From Symsagittifera roscoffensis (lineage: Eukaryota > Xenacoelomorpha > Acoela > Convolutidae), in the NCBI RefSeq assembly GCF_963678635.1, contig NC_087064.1, forward strand, positions 79,276,512 to 79,340,511: a DNA stretch of 64,000 bases, read 5' to 3'. Shown piece by piece: positions 21,601-36,600 of the stretch. The position numbers and the translations under genes were made by a program. Numbering within the stretch: the stretch's first letter is position 1; each line of letters opens with the position of its first letter. The notes beneath the pieces were generated by a model. That model did not search any database. It saw nothing but the letters and a program-made list of their open reading frames with translations, and was not told where the DNA came from.

Positions 21601-24600
21601 CTATCTAATGACTACGTTTGTAAAAGCTTTTTCGGGAGAAATCTTGTAAAATTAAGGACAACAGTTTTGGTTTCTGGATGTCTCCCAGGCACATTTGCAA
21701 ATGCAAAAATTGTATTGTTTTTCTATAACCGGCTGAATTGATAAAAAAAAGCTAAGTTTTTATCATGCGGAATTGAGGTACAAATCAGACTTTGGGGTAA
21801 TACTGCAGAAAAGTAATTGCGTTATCACCAGGCGCGGATCTAGGAATTTCGAATTTCTCCAGGGGAGGGAGCGGATTAATTTTGAAAATTTTCTCCACCT
21901 TTTTTTTAGGTCGACCAAATTGATTTTCTGAGCTCTGCCAAACCATTATGAAGCCTGTAATTTGACGAAATTTCTGCGCTGCAGGCAAATTTTTGTAAAA
22001 AGGTCAAAAAAAGGCGTCTTGAGGCACTTTTTCGAAAATTTCGACCAAAAAATCTCTCCCCCCCCCCCCCCCTCAAAATTAGGATAGATCGACGCCGAAG
22101 AGGCGCCTTTAGATAAATTGTAAGGTCAGTCAGTCAAAAATAGGTATCTCAAAATAGTACAAAGGGGGACCCTTTGGGTCGCGGCAGGGGTCGAATTCCT
22201 GAAAAAAAAACGTACGCCCTGAAACTAGATAATCTAGTTAATCCTGAACTAGATAATCCTGAAACTAAAAAATTCTTATTAAACAATATACTCAAGTATT
22301 TTCAGATGTAAGTGAGTGTTCTGAGTTCGTTCTGTTTAGACTACCCCGGTTGTAAGGTGCCATTGTTCAGACGCACCCCTAATGACGTCACAGTGTTCTC
22401 CCCCTCGTCAAATGCACATTTGGAGGGGGAGGCTACAATGAAGGGGGTGGTGGTGTTGTTGGAGTGCAGTGTGGAGAATGTGGACAGAAAAGAGCACAGG
22501 GTGCACTGGTTCTTCCGGGCTAGCACTGGACTCAACTACGACCTCGTCCAGTCATCCGACAGGTAGATCGCCATAACTCCCCCAATTACACGCACACGCA
22601 TCCCGTCATACAAATGACATACTGGGTGAAGCTATAATTTGTGTGACTAAAAATTATTAAAAGCAATTTTTTGAATTTTGGAAGGAAAATTTATTGGAAA
22701 TTTATTTCATAGACCTTAAAGGACAGTCAGTACAATTTTGTTTCCCAAAGTAAACAAAAACATATATGAGAAAGTCTCGTGAAAAAAAAACAAGAACAAT
22801 ATTTTTGGGCAAATCGAATTTTTATGTTAAACACGTAATTTTCACTTAATTTATTCAATAGCAATTCAAAAACGCATGTTTGATTTAAAGGCGAATGATT
22901 CTTCCCTCGGGCCACCTTCAGATTCTGTTCGCGCGAGACGACGACCATCGGCAACCACAAGAGACGGACGCAGGGGAGTATAGGTGTGAAGTGTTCTGCC
23001 GCGGAAAGATCCAGGATTCGGCAACAGCTACCGTTCGATTCATCACCCAGTACAACAATAACAACAACACCTCAATACTGGAGAAGAGGACTAAGTTGGG
23101 AGCATCAATGCAGCTGATGGCCAGTTACCTGCAGATAGCCCCGTTCGTGGAGCGGATTAACTCCTCGGAAGCACAGCTGTCTTGGCTGTCCAACTACCCT
23201 CATCACTCTATTTGTGGAGTGCTCGAGTTTTACTGGTCAGTCTAACCTATATGGAATCAGTTTTTAACATGGTCTTGCGTCTTTTCTGCTTCCAAGATAA
23301 AAAAAACTGCTCGTATATCAAAGTGAAACTCGATTGCACTTTAAAATAGTGATTGTTTCGATTGCACTTTAAAATAGTGATTGTTTCGATTGCACTTTAA
23401 AATAGTGATTGTTTCGATTGCACTTTAAAATAGTGATTGTTTCGATTGCACTTTAAAATCAATCGAAAAACTATGCCTTAAAAATGATCAAATAACATTT
23501 AAAAAAATAAAGAAGAGTTTTTCGTTTTTTTCTAGAATTTAACACCCACAAATAATGTAAAGTTGAGAAAGATTGTTTAGTGTCTTGTATCCTACTAATA
23601 AAAACAAATGACTTGCTTCAATTCACTTTGAAACTATTTAATCCGCCGCTTGCGCGTGTTATAATATATCGCGAGTTCAGTATCCCAAACTGGCAAAATT
23701 GGCAAGTTTCAAACCTTCATAATTTTACGGAAAACGACTACAGATGATTTTCTTTTATTTGAGCTCCGGAAAATTATCTTTCAGATGGTGCAAAATTAAT
23801 CTGTCAAAACCTTTAGCTGAAATTTCAAAAAATGACGGAATGAAAAACCACCCAAAGGTTAAAAATTCCGTCATTTTCTTCAAAAATCGGAGCATTAAGC
23901 GCCTGTACTTGTACAAGTTACAGTTAGAACTTTACAGGGAATGCAAAAAAAGGTTTGCATCTATTTTTTGAGCGTGTAGAGATACTGAATTAAAGCTAAG
24001 AACATTATTACCGGCTTGAATTAGTTACAATTGATAGAATCAAATAAGGTTCATTTTGATTCTATCAATTGGTATCAAAATTCGATTAAATGGTGACGCT
24101 GTTAAGTTAGTTTGGGGCTAAAATGACGTTGGTTTAAGAAATAAGTTGCTAAAACACGCGGGGGCTCAAATCTCCCCTCGCTCACTTTTTTTATCGTATA
24201 ATCAAACGCGTTTCTCATTATGTCTTTGTATAAAAACTAAATGTCTTCATATTAGGTTGATTAATTCTCACGCCGAACCTAATTACAACAGCAAAAGATA
24301 AGTACGCGTTTGTATTGGAAACAAATTATATAAGCTTATATATTTTGTTTCTAATACAAACGCGTAAATATCTTTTGCTGTTGTATATAGGTTCGGCATG
24401 AGAATTAATCAACCTAATATGAAGACATTTGGTTTTTATACAAAGACATAATGAGAAAAGCGTTTGATTCTACGATAAAAAAAGTTAGGGAGAGGAAATT
24501 TGAACCCCCGCGTGTTTTAGCAACTTATTTCTTAAACCAACGTCATTTTAGCCCCAAACTAACTTAACAGCGTCACCATTTAAGCGAATTTTGATACCAA

Positions 24601-27600
24601 TTGATAGAATCAAAATGAAACTTATTTGAGAGAGTTTTGGCAAGATATTCGGAACCCTAGGGTAACAGAAAAATTACCCGATTTGCATATGAAACGAAAC
24701 AACGCTGAATTGTTTTTAAGATCCCTTCATTGTACATCTTTATTATATGAGGATAAACTGCCTAAATTTATAAAGCAAAATTTATGATAGAGTTTTAATT
24801 ATGCTGTTGAATGTTTGTTCCCAGAAAATGGGTGGGCTGACAAAAAATACGCAACAAACTTGTGCAACTTGAATTTAGGTAAACGACGCGTTACAAAAGA
24901 CGCGTTAGGGAGGACGCGTTACAAAAAAAGTGCAACAGGAGTGGGCCTTTTTCCGGATGAGATGTCAATTTTTTGTTAGATTTTTGTGACCCAGCTATAA
25001 CAAAATTTACCACCACAGTTTGCCATATGCAAAAACTTTCGACTGAAAATTGTAGAAGTAGAATTGCGAGCTTCATTAAAAATTCCGCATACTGATTTGC
25101 CCTACGTTTTTCAAAAATTGTGAACTTGTCCTCAATAAATTACTCATCTTGAAACTTTGGTCAATTTTATGAATAATTTTTAGATCGATCATATTGATTT
25201 TCCAAGCTCTTCCAAACCACTGAGCTGCAGGCGAAATTTTATAAAAACAGGGTAAAAAAAGCATTTTTAGGCATATTTTGGATAAGTTTGACCAAAAAAC
25301 GCTCTCAATTAGTGTATATTGTTGCCGAAGGTCCCTTTAAAAAATTTGTTTAGGGTCAGCCAGCCAAAAATGGATATCTCAATATGGTACAAAGAAGGAA
25401 CCCTTTGAGTCGGCAGAGGGTTGAATCCCCGAGACGGGGGTAGGGGCGTGGGTTTTTTTGCAGCCACCAGTTTCCGGAAAATTTTCAATTTTCTTTTACT
25501 GAATTTTGCTTGAAAAATCATTTTAAAATTGCTTTAGTTTCTTTCTCAATTTTTTCCATAATTGTGCATGAATTGCAACAGTGCTGATTTTTAAATCTAT
25601 GCAGGTAAGTTCCATTTGCAGAAACTGAATAATTTTTTAAAAAAAAACGGTAAATGCTCTTCAGTTTTTTTAATAAAAAATTTAAAAAATATCCCCCCCC
25701 CCACATGCTATGATAAGTACAAAATGATATATTTTTTACTTTCAGCAAAAAAAATAGATCAACTGAGACGTTTTAAAGCTCCGCTTGCGAGCTAACAGCA
25801 CGAAATACATTGCGCATTATATATCCCAAACTAGCCAAATTGGCAAATCTTTCAAACCCCATAAATTAACAGGTGATCACAGATGTAAAATATTTTTAAA
25901 ATTAAGCTTACGACAACTAAACTTTTTGGTTATAGAAAAAATCTCGTCAAAAAAGGCTAGTTAAAAAATTGAAATACACTCTAAACTTAATTTTTATTTA
26001 ATGTTTTTTTTTCTGAAATTCAAATAGGTACAGTTAAATGGATTACAGAGTTGTCTTCATGAATAATGCAAATAGGGCTGTCTTCAGAACTAGTTCAAGC
26101 TACTTTGCTTCGAAATCTTCGATAAAACTCATAAGGTTGTTGATTATTCACTTCTGCAACTTTCACATGTATTTATCATGAGGACCGACCAATTAGCATG
26201 TGTCTTTTAACATGCCCAAAAAAAGAAAGAAAGAAAGTTGCTATTTTGAGCTTTGCTTTTGGAAAGCAATTACTGAAATAGCTGCAATTTTTATTTATAT
26301 AGTTCAAAACAGCGACGGGTTAGCGACGTGGGGGACGCTCTCCTCCTCAAAGATCCGACCCCCCTACCTTCGGTACTATTTTAAGACTTCCAATTTCGGC
26401 TGGCGGACCCTTAAGTTTTTGTAAAAGCGCTTCTGGCGTCAACTTATACTATTTTTTGGGGGGAGCGCGCGCCGAAAAAAATAACAATTTTTTGGTCAAA
26501 GCTGTCCATAAAATGCGTAAAAATGCCTTTTTTGGTCAGCTTTTCAAAAATTTACCTGCGGCGCAACAAATACTGCTAGAACAAGGAGCTGAGAGCATCA
26601 ATTTGGTCAATCGAAAAAAAACAGTTGAAAAATTTAGGAAATTTTTTGAAAACCACATCCCCTCGACAAAATCCTAGATCCGCCCTGGTTGAAAAGAATT
26701 TTAATTCCCTAAACAGATGAAATGATTTTTGAGATGAAAAGAAAAGTTTTTTTTTAGAGGGGCATTGTTTTTTGACTGAATGAATTTTCCATTGGAACAA
26801 TTAGCGCATATCAATAAGCACACAAGATTATCGCTCTCACGAAGTGTCTCATCTAGTGTTTACCGCATTTTTATCTTGACTCTAACTTCAACTTAGAGCC
26901 TTAGACACGAAATAGTCCATGCTTTTTAGTTTGCTAATTATTTGTTTCGAAAAGTTAGCGAAAGGATGCAGGTACCCCAATTAATCAAAACTTGCATTAA
27001 TTTGAGCAGAGCTCGATATTCGAAGCTAACTTTTGTTGCTATAGAGACAAAAATCTTACCAAAAACTCACTGTTTCAGAAGGTAGCGTGTCAAAAAACGT
27101 ACGTGCCTGATATCTGTTGTTAATATATCAATGTTTTGATGTTAAGCGAACAAGAAACCAAGAGTTTTTTCGCTAAGTTCATTTTTTTTTCGACAGGCGA
27201 ACAAGAAACCTAGAGTTTTTTTTGGTAAGTTCATTTTTTTCGACAGGCAAACAAGAAACCGAGAATTTTTTCGGTAAGTTCATTTTTTCGACATCTCTTA
27301 AGTTGTTGTTCATTTGCATCATAATTTGTAAACCAATATAAAAGCCTCAATGAAAGGAGCTGAAGTCATATCTCGACAATTCTTGGATTCGCTTTGACGG
27401 AACCTAACCGCAGTTTTATCTCAACTCTAACTTTAACTTTATAGGAAACATGCTTAGGTGCTTATTTCCTGTGAGAAATTTTTCTAAAATGAAAAAGCAA
27501 TAAAAACACCATTGAGAAACGAAAAAACTACCAATGATTAAACAAAAAAACACAAAAATTGAAAATCCGTTCAATGCAAAATCTTGCGGTAGTTTGCATT

Positions 27601-30600
27601 CCGAGAACAGTAATAGTTTGTCTATACAGGGGCGAATCTAAGATTTTCTCAAGTAGGGGGGGGGGGGGAAGGGGATTTTCAAAAAATTTTCAAACGCGCC
27701 CCCCCCCCCCCCCCCTAAATCCGCCCTTGTGTCTATACCTCATATAGGATTTTAAAAAAATCGCTTATCATGGTTTTTCACTCTCGTAAATGATGTGGCT
27801 TTTTCCTATGTCTATACGGCTCTTAGCTTAGCCGTTGACACCCATTTTTCAAAAACGTTTGCAATTTTTCTATAGACTCGGAGCGACTGAAGACACCAGT
27901 GCGGCTTTATTCAGACTTTGATTGTGCCAAATTAAGATTTCAGGGCTGTTATGACCTGCGGCGCTGCTATGAAAGTTGAAAACGGTCCTTTGAAACCATT
28001 ACTTTATGGCCCAATAAAGAGCAGTAGTGCCTGATTGACTTATATCGAGTTTAATTTAGTGAAACAATTATGGAGTGTTGTGCTGTGCTGAATTGTGTTT
28101 TGTTGTGTTGTGTTCTACAGCAGAGATGGAAGAATGGCCAAGTGGAACAAATCTATGGCCTGTCATGTCCAGACCCCCCTCCGTCCACACTCTGTCACAA
28201 TAGGGGGATTGAGTGCAGGCACAGAATGTATGGCAGCTGTCAGGGCATATAGTCTTCAGTATAACATAACAGCCCCTCTCAGTCCAATTACCTTCTTCAC
28301 AACAACCCCCAGCATATTCGGTATGTCCAATTAACCTATTCACAACACCCCCCCCCCCTCTCACCATTCGGTGCGTCCATTTATCTTCTTCGCAGCAACC
28401 CCGTCTCGGTATGTGCACCTGTCAAAATGTCCCTTTGCATAGTAATAATTTCCACTACTACAGTCAATCTTCAATAACTGCCTCTCTTAATTAATCTCAG
28501 TTCTAGAGATAGATTCTGTTCTAAATGTAACGTGTATTACATGTTTAAAAATGGTTCTTTTTCCTTAAAAATGACATTTATGGTGTAACGAGGGGTTTAC
28601 AAAGTTAAGTTTCAAGACCAAATATTCTTCTGTAATGGCCCAATCAGTCCGCATGTCAATTTTTGTTATAATTGGACAATGGGAACAGAAATATTTTTTA
28701 TAAAAGCTTGCATGTTGGGAAAAAGGAAAAATAGTCTTAGAGTCTCTTGAAAAGTCTTTCTTTTATAACATCAGTTTTCGACGACCAACCCTAAAATTTT
28801 TCTACAAGAAAGGCGTCTTTGACGCCAAAATATAGTAATTTTGAAAGGCACCGCACGCCAAAAAATGCGATATTTTTGGTCACAAAAATTTGAACAACTG
28901 CCCAAAAACGGCATTTTTTGACCTGTTTTTAGAAAAAAAACTGCCTGCGGCGCTGAAAAGTTGCTCAAAGTGAGGTCTGTATCCTCATTTGTGAAAGCTC
29001 GGGTAATCAATTCGGTCGACCTAAAACAGGTCGACAAAATTTTCATCCTTTTTTGGAATCCGCCCCTCCATCGAGAAAATCTTAGATCCGCGCCTGAGTG
29101 GGACGATGGCTATAGACAAGCAATAACAATTCAATCCTGTTTAGTAAAACACTTTCATCCGTGATTCGGATAATAATGACATAATTCAAAGACAGCTCTC
29201 GGGAAATACTGGTCTCAAACAGGACGGATCAAGAAGTTCGCGAGAGGGTGTGTTCAAAATTTAATTTACGAGACCTGAGTGACTAGAGGCCCTGTGTTGT
29301 CAAAACATTCTGCGCTGCCAGCAAATTTCTGAAAAAAGTGCCGACAAAATGATGGGTTCAAATTTATGAGGGACGTCCCCCAAAGTCCTCTCCTGGTCTG
29401 AACTTTTTCGTTTTCGGGCAAGTTGAGCAAATACCGGGTTAGAAAACCTCTCATTTCAATTAAGAACTCTTGATTTTGTAAAAAAAATTGGTGAAATATT
29501 GGCTCGGAACTTCTAGCGAATTTTGATAGAATTAATTTTTCACTCAATCTGAATTTTAACCGGCAATTTTTTTTGCCAAACTATGAAAATCTGAAAATTG
29601 CCAATTTTGGCAAACTAGGATAGTTATTGCAAGCAAAGTTTCCAAATGTTTTCCAAAAAAGCAAAACCGGGGATTAGCTCAGACGTCTTTCCAAAAATGA
29701 TTGCGGCGTGCTAATGGATTCAAATATTGCATTAATAAGCGCAAATCATAGAAAGCGCACTTTTAACTTGAAGCTGAGTGTGAGGAAATATATTAGCAAT
29801 CAAGACTGCTCGTATCAGGGCAAAACCCTGAATGTTCCGACTGCTCTCGAATTTTTTTTAGTAATTGAAATATTGACAAACAAGGAATGGGATAACACAA
29901 TTGATTCACAATTTGGGACCTCACAATCGATTATAATCTATTGAAACTCATTTTTTTCAAAGAATTTAAATCGAATTGACATAGGTATGCTGAACTGTGG
30001 GGTAAGTTTGCGATCGGTGGTGATACCCCAAATAAAAAAATACTGAGAAAAAGTTGTAGAATAAATCATAACAACATAAATTACAAGCCGAAATGAAATT
30101 TCAATTTAACGATTGCAATGTTCAAGTTTTGAAACTACACGGAAAGTTTTTTTGTTTGAGAAATCCAGTCTCTCGTGTAAAACAAATTATAATTTATTAT
30201 AATCCATTTTAATCTATTATAATCGATTATATTGGTATAAACAGATTTCGTTGCTGTTTGGTTGATTATCAATTATTAATCCATTATGATCATTTAGTTT
30301 TTAGTTTTATGGATTGACCATAGAAATCTATTATAATCAATTTTTATACATGGAACCTCATTGCGGGTAGACTCGTTTCAGATTGATCAGACCGTTAGAG
30401 TAATAGATTGGTGTGCGAGCGCCCGGGGTACAGCCCACGTAGGTACAGGGTTCACGCCCTAAAAGTTTTATTTTAAAAGTTGGTCTGAATACAGAATCAC
30501 CACAAGCGTATATATTACTTACTTTCTTCGAACAACAACAAAAAATCAAATTGTTTCGAAACTTTTTGAAAGGTTTTAGCATCTTCTGCATAAAACTACC

Positions 30601-33600
30601 TCATACACGCTAAACGGTAGTTGCGACAGTTAGTACTTTACTCTGATATGACATCGTGTTCTTTGCATGAACATCATATAAATGGCTCGATTATACAAGT
30701 ATTTTATTAAGATGCTGGTCTGTCATTTCACTCAAAAAAATTAATAAAAAAATTTGAAAAATTTTTGTGGAGAGGAAAACAAATACCCAGATTTCAGCTT
30801 GAAAACTTGGTGCCATGGATAGCCATTGAGGGTAAGCATACCCGGCAATTCCTCGGCAATCAAACAATCATGTATTAGTAAATGCAAGTTTCAAGGAATG
30901 ATATCACGGAACTAGAAGCAAAATTGAAGTTACAATGTTACAATGGACGCAAGAGCCAAGTATGTCTCCAAAACACGTCTAAGTTACTGAGAAGTTTTTA
31001 TAGCCGTTGCATGATAAAAAACGCAAATTGAACTCAGAGAAGTAACAACGCGTCAAAAAACAATGACCACTTTTGGCTTATGCCGTTTGGTTCCTCAGCT
31101 TTTTAAAGTTGGTTGAACATCAATGAAACTTTTTGCGAAAAAAAAACACAGAAGGTTTGACATGGGTTTTGACTAGGATTTATTGTTGGGAACTTTCTGG
31201 GTGATGTGGACACGTGAAAATGATTAGTTTAGTTTATTTCAGTGATGCGTTTGTGGTTATGAATTTTAAACAAAATGAGTTTTTCCAAAATTGTAGTTGT
31301 AACTTTTTTTCTAAGAGTTCCTGCAAAGATGACAAATAGTTGACTAATTGAGTTATCGTTATGGATTTCATCGAAATATGGAACCTGATCTAAATTACAT
31401 TTTATAATTGGATAAATTGGATATTTTACCACTGTAAAATATTTAATAGTAACCAATCATAATCCATCTAACTAACAACCCACTTATTTGTAAGTGCTGA
31501 AATTACTTGTAATTTAAGCATCAGAGAGATTTGAATTTAACTTCGAAATTAGTTGCCTCTCCAAGAGAACTTCAGCAGTTGCAATAAGCCAGTATACTCT
31601 AGATCTATTGAGCCTAGCAGAGTCTAGTTAAACACCCTGAGACTAGTAGATATAAGAGTAAGATTAGGATCGGTATTAGACTAAGAAGTTGCACGAATCT
31701 ATCCGGCCGAAAATAAGATAGCGTGACGAGCAGACGGTGTGCCCTATCCGAAATTACTCTATGAGTTAACCACTTCGGTTAAAACTCATCTGGTGCGACC
31801 ATAAGTCTCGAATAAGACCTTAATAGCTTAGAATTAACCAAATATAGATTAGAATTTAGACAAATTATTTTCAAAATGTTACACGATAATAATTTAATTG
31901 AAATGTCTCTACGACTCAATAGATCAGAGCCGATATTCCGAACAATACTAGAACTACTTGGTATTGGAAGAAGACCTCGGACAAGAGACGATATACGACT
32001 ACGTAGAAACTTACCCTTTAGTTTTATGGTTGTACGGCAAAAGCCAACACAATCTTTTATATTTAGAATCTTATTAGCAATGAATTTAGATTTTCATTTG
32101 CAAACATAAAATTTTGAAGTAAATCTTCATGATCATTTCAGGCGCTAATCAAAATTATTAATGTACAATAACGATTGATAAAAAGATCTCAGATCATTTT
32201 CCTAATTTCTGCAGTATTATATAAAACATATTTGAAAAATATTTATTGAAAATAAAAATAAAAATTACTAGCATGACAATAAATAGTTAGTAATCATAAA
32301 TCATCTTGTTGTTCCAGCTTCATCACCTAAACATAACAGCAATCATAAGCTCACTAATATCATTGAAATACTAAATCTTTTATTAAATAAATTTAAACCA
32401 TTTTAAACTCAAAAATTCACATAATTTTAAAAATCAGATCATCAAGGCTTATCCTTGGATCTTTATAAATTTTCTATCTGACTAAATTTAAAATGTGATC
32501 ATCAATGCCTATCCTTGAATCAAAAAGAACAATTTTGTTCTCCCCCACCCACTTAGCAAGTGTCTAACGACCTCAAACGTCGATTCACTACCCAACCTTT
32601 TCAAAAGACCCAGGACTAATAGAAATTTTTTCAATAAAATTAACCATTCAAATTAAGATAAACAGTGAAGAACTTCGGTCATTCATCCTTCACTTGAAAG
32701 CTCCTCTTACCAGACCCAGGATAGATTTTAGACTTAGTAAATTTAAAATAGTATCTAACGAACTGCTTGCGTTCTAATTATACCTGAACCTTGTGGATCG
32801 ATTTACTATTCTCCAACCCTTGAACACAATCACTACCCCTAAGTAAGATTAAGTAAGTTAACACCTTAACTTAGACTAGCCACGAGAAAATAGAACATCG
32901 TTCTCCAGAATCTATATACTTTTCTCTCCAACCCTGAACAAAGAGACCCAGGTTAAGCTAACAAAAAAAAATTTAAGGACTAACAGTCTAAGGAAATAGA
33001 AATAACTAACACCTTCTTGCATCCCTCATCCTAAACCTTATGTCATTCAAAAATTTAGGAAATAAACAAACAATCGTTTTACACAATTGTGAAATAGATA
33101 ACCAAAAATACGATCTTGTAATCACCCCTCATACACAAACAGTTGGATACATTAGAACAAAACGACAAACAAAAAAAAGAAAAATTATAAACAAACAAAG
33201 ACGAATTACACGAAAAAGATTTTCAAAAAATAGAAACGCATTTTCTGAATCAGAAGCCAACATTTTAGACGAACTATACATATTAAAAGAATCAATAGAT
33301 AAAAATTGTCCCATCCATGATCAATTATGTTTTTCCGACTCAGAAACAACTTCAAATTCATCAAAAAGAGGAAAAAGAAGAATAAAAAAGCAATATAAAC
33401 ACAAACCAGTACACCTGTTTAATTGGAGTCAACCAATTAGACACATTGATAGTTATATATTAACAGTCATCAAACGAAAAAAAGAGCCACACTCAAAGTG
33501 ACGAAAGTCCAGATGAAGAAGCAGTTTTTCCCTTTCTTATAGATTCACTCGATGATAGAGGACAAACACGATTTTGTCAGAACTTACTCGTAAATTTGTT

Positions 33601-36600
33601 TGAACCAGGAATCAGCCCATGCAAAGCAGAATTCCCAGATGTAAAAATCAAAAGACAAATTATTGACCTTTATTTGAAAGACATTTGTAATCTAACACAA
33701 CATTATGGAATCTACACCATAGAATTCAGCACACCAAATACAGCCCATCGTAAATATGTAATTTAAACAGACGATATTGAATTAGAATTTTCAAAAGTAT
33801 TCATAGAATATATCAAAAGCATAAAATATCATAATTCACAAAGAGAAAACTCCATATTCACTAACGAAGTTTTGGCAGTAATATATAGTTACATATCTAT
33901 ATTAGAAATAACAGAAGTTCAAAGTGTATCACCAACCGAAACATCCAAACATACAAAAGTACGAAATGAAATCACAGTATTTTCAACATTTCTACATATA
34001 ATTCGCGAAAATTTCACTAAAGAAGATGTTTCACAAAACACTAAACACGATTTACAAAAGATTTTAGCATGGTTTACAATTGATTATTTCACCCACAATT
34101 TAGATTTAATTTCACAAGCAAGAAAAAATTTCAGACCTCAAAATACCAATTACGACACTGTTCTTTCAGAACAATCAGATTACGTTTGGGACCCTGACTG
34201 GTCTCATCCAGCATTTCTAAATATCCCACAAGCTATCTCGAGTCAAGCAATAAGTACAATATCTTTTCACAGAGATTATGTAAAAGTAGTACCATTAACC
34301 ATTGATGCAACACCATTGAATTATAATACATTTTTACCTGATACGCGAAATAACCGTTTAAATTCAACAGTCATTATAATGAAAACCTCAATGGAACCAG
34401 AAATCTTACACAACAAGATATTCAAACACCATCACACTTCATAAATGAAGAAATCGTCCAAACAACAGCAACAACTACACAACAGAGTATTTCACCAATA
34501 CACCCCAATCTGACAACACCAAGGAATACAAATACATCACTAACACAGGTAACCTTACAATCAACCGTAAAACCTTCGGTTGCTCCAAAATATTCACATA
34601 TGGACTATCAAACGTATAGACCAATGACAAAACCGTCAAAAACACGAAAACCGTTCACAAGAAACACTTTTGCAGTACACAATTATAATTATGCTCACAA
34701 ACCAAGAACAAACCAACCTCCCCAAAAAAATACACAAAATTTAAATCACGTATGTTCCCATTATTGGAATCTCCCAAAAACATCGACCAATTCAGTAAAT
34801 TTTCCAGATAATCCACAATCTACACAGGATTAAAGTGAAAATTACCCATTCTTTCAACAAAATAAAAATAAACAACATGCACCATATAATACAAATTATT
34901 TTACATCTGATGAAGATGATTATCATCAACCAGATATTTTTGCACCATATACTAAAGAATGTCGCACACAGAGACCGCGACAATCTCAACCATCTCAAAA
35001 TATGAAAATTTACCCACAAAACCCAGCAGATATACAAAATCCACAACAAATGCATATACAAAACCCATTTAACAAACAATCTTTTCAACCAATACAACCA
35101 CAAAACCCAATGTTAATGCATTCTTATCAACCACACAAATGCAAAATGAAATACCGCTTCCCTATTACCTTCAGCAACCTGAAATCACAAAAAATCAACT
35201 TTCAAATTTTTCACAAATGCCAAATGCCGCAGAATCACTACAGATGACTATGAATCCATACCTCATGGGTGGATCATCGATAACATCGAATATACCATTA
35301 GTGGTATTCACAGGAACAGACCCTGAATATTCTGTAGAAGATTATCTAAATGCAGTAACAGCAAATGTAATTTTAAATATAGGACCCGAACCAATTAATA
35401 CGCCACTACATCAAAATTGGATACATAGACGCACAGCATTAATACAAACAACCCTAGATGGCGCAGCTCAAAAATGGTTTTCAGTATTACCCATAGAAAT
35501 AAAATCAGACTGGAAAAAATTCACACAAGAATTTTCAAAAATGTTTGATTCTGAAAGAAACAAACACCATCAAAGAGTTTCATGCAACGAAATCCGCATA
35601 TTACAAATTGAAACAATTAAACAATTAGCAGTACGAATCGAAACACTAGTTCGAAAAGCAAATTCACTTAATACACATGATTACAAAAACACAAAAATGA
35701 CAGAAATTTTAATGATGATCTTAACACCTCAATTAAGGAAAATAGCTGTAAAAAAGAGAGCATCTCATCCTTCCTCAATTCGAGAATCAAATTTAGATTT
35801 TCGAAAATTAGTAGATAAACTAGAACAAGCAGAAATCACAATGAAACTCGAAGAAACAGAAAATCTAAAACTACAATATGTTAATCGAATTGAAACAAAT
35901 ACTACACATATAAATAACATACAAGAATCAGACACAGACGTGATTGAAAAAATCACTGAAAAACTAAATATGTACGAAAAACATCCAAACTTTAAAGGCA
36001 AACCATCGTTCAAAAACTGGTGTAATTATTGCCGACGATACGGACACAAAATTTCCGAATGTAGACAAAAACAACAAGACAATCAGAATAAACCTCGAAA
36101 GTACAAAGAAACAAATAAATCATTCTATCAATACATGAAAAAAGATCAAAATCTACCAAACAAAAATATATATAGTAATAACAGTTCAGGAAAATCACTT
36201 CCGAGCAACTCAAACTACACAAGGAATCAATCACCATATAACTCAAGTTATAGAGGTAGATCACCCGAACGAGGAAATACACGAAATTTCTCACAAAATA
36301 GATATAATCGATCGAATAGCCATAATAACCAAAATAACTATTCACGATCGAAATCCAAAACAACAGAATTTGATTCTGGATCCAGTTCCCAATCAAACCC
36401 AAGGAATAGACACTATTCCAATAATCAATCACGAAACTCATCATGCAACAGAAATAGAAACTATTCACATAATAGAAACAGAAATTATTCAAACAATCGA
36501 AATCAGAATTACCCGAACAATCGATCAAGGAATAATTCATATAATAGATCAAACTATCACAGACCAAACGATAATTATCAAAACAGATCACGAAATAATT

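Larger units (their letters stand above)
23236..28120 (+). other. Receptor intron 3: tandem repeats, palindrome, MITEs
   Basis: 4.9 kb without an exon. It contains the 28-bp array (23331-23459), units of the dispersed AT-rich repeat (about 23650-23760 and 25790-25900), the 589-bp palindrome (24041-24629), decayed MITE copies (about 25160-25470 and 26310-26690), a 50-bp tandem array (27146-27294) and a short MITE (27627-27729). Confidence 0.6.
28321..31378 (+). other. 5' part of receptor intron 4
   Basis: Noncoding. It contains a MITE copy (about 28770-29095), units of the dispersed repeat (about 29540-29700), a minus-strand hairpin motif (29802-29845) and an AT-rich ATTATAATC-like low-complexity stretch (30180-30330). 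No exon seen. Confidence 0.6.

Noticed and set aside
22306..22354. Alternative receptor exon starting at the AG at 22305
   Set aside because: In the required phase it meets a TAA at 22353; the acceptor at 22339 gives an open frame and continues the Ig fold.
23331..23459. Regular 28-bp repeats that might suggest a CRISPR array
   Set aside because: The units are adjacent with no spacers, and the context is a eukaryotic intron; it is a plain tandem repeat.
27559..27747. Short frame with Gly and Pro runs
   Set aside because: The runs come from the G and C tracts of the 103-bp MITE.
28070..28252. Alternative frame over exon 4 (QIYGLSCPDPPP)
   Set aside because: It does not fit the splice phases of exons 3 and 5; the other frame gives a proper FN3 pattern.
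29671..29710. GGGGATTAGCTCAGACG, similar to the 5' part of a tRNA
   Set aside because: No box B (GGTTCGANNCC-like) or acceptor stem partner follows within tRNA length.
30385..30470. tRNA-like or SINE-like segment ending GGGTTCACGCCC
   Set aside because: The T-arm is plausible but the box A match is poor and no cloverleaf, tail or target duplication could be drawn.
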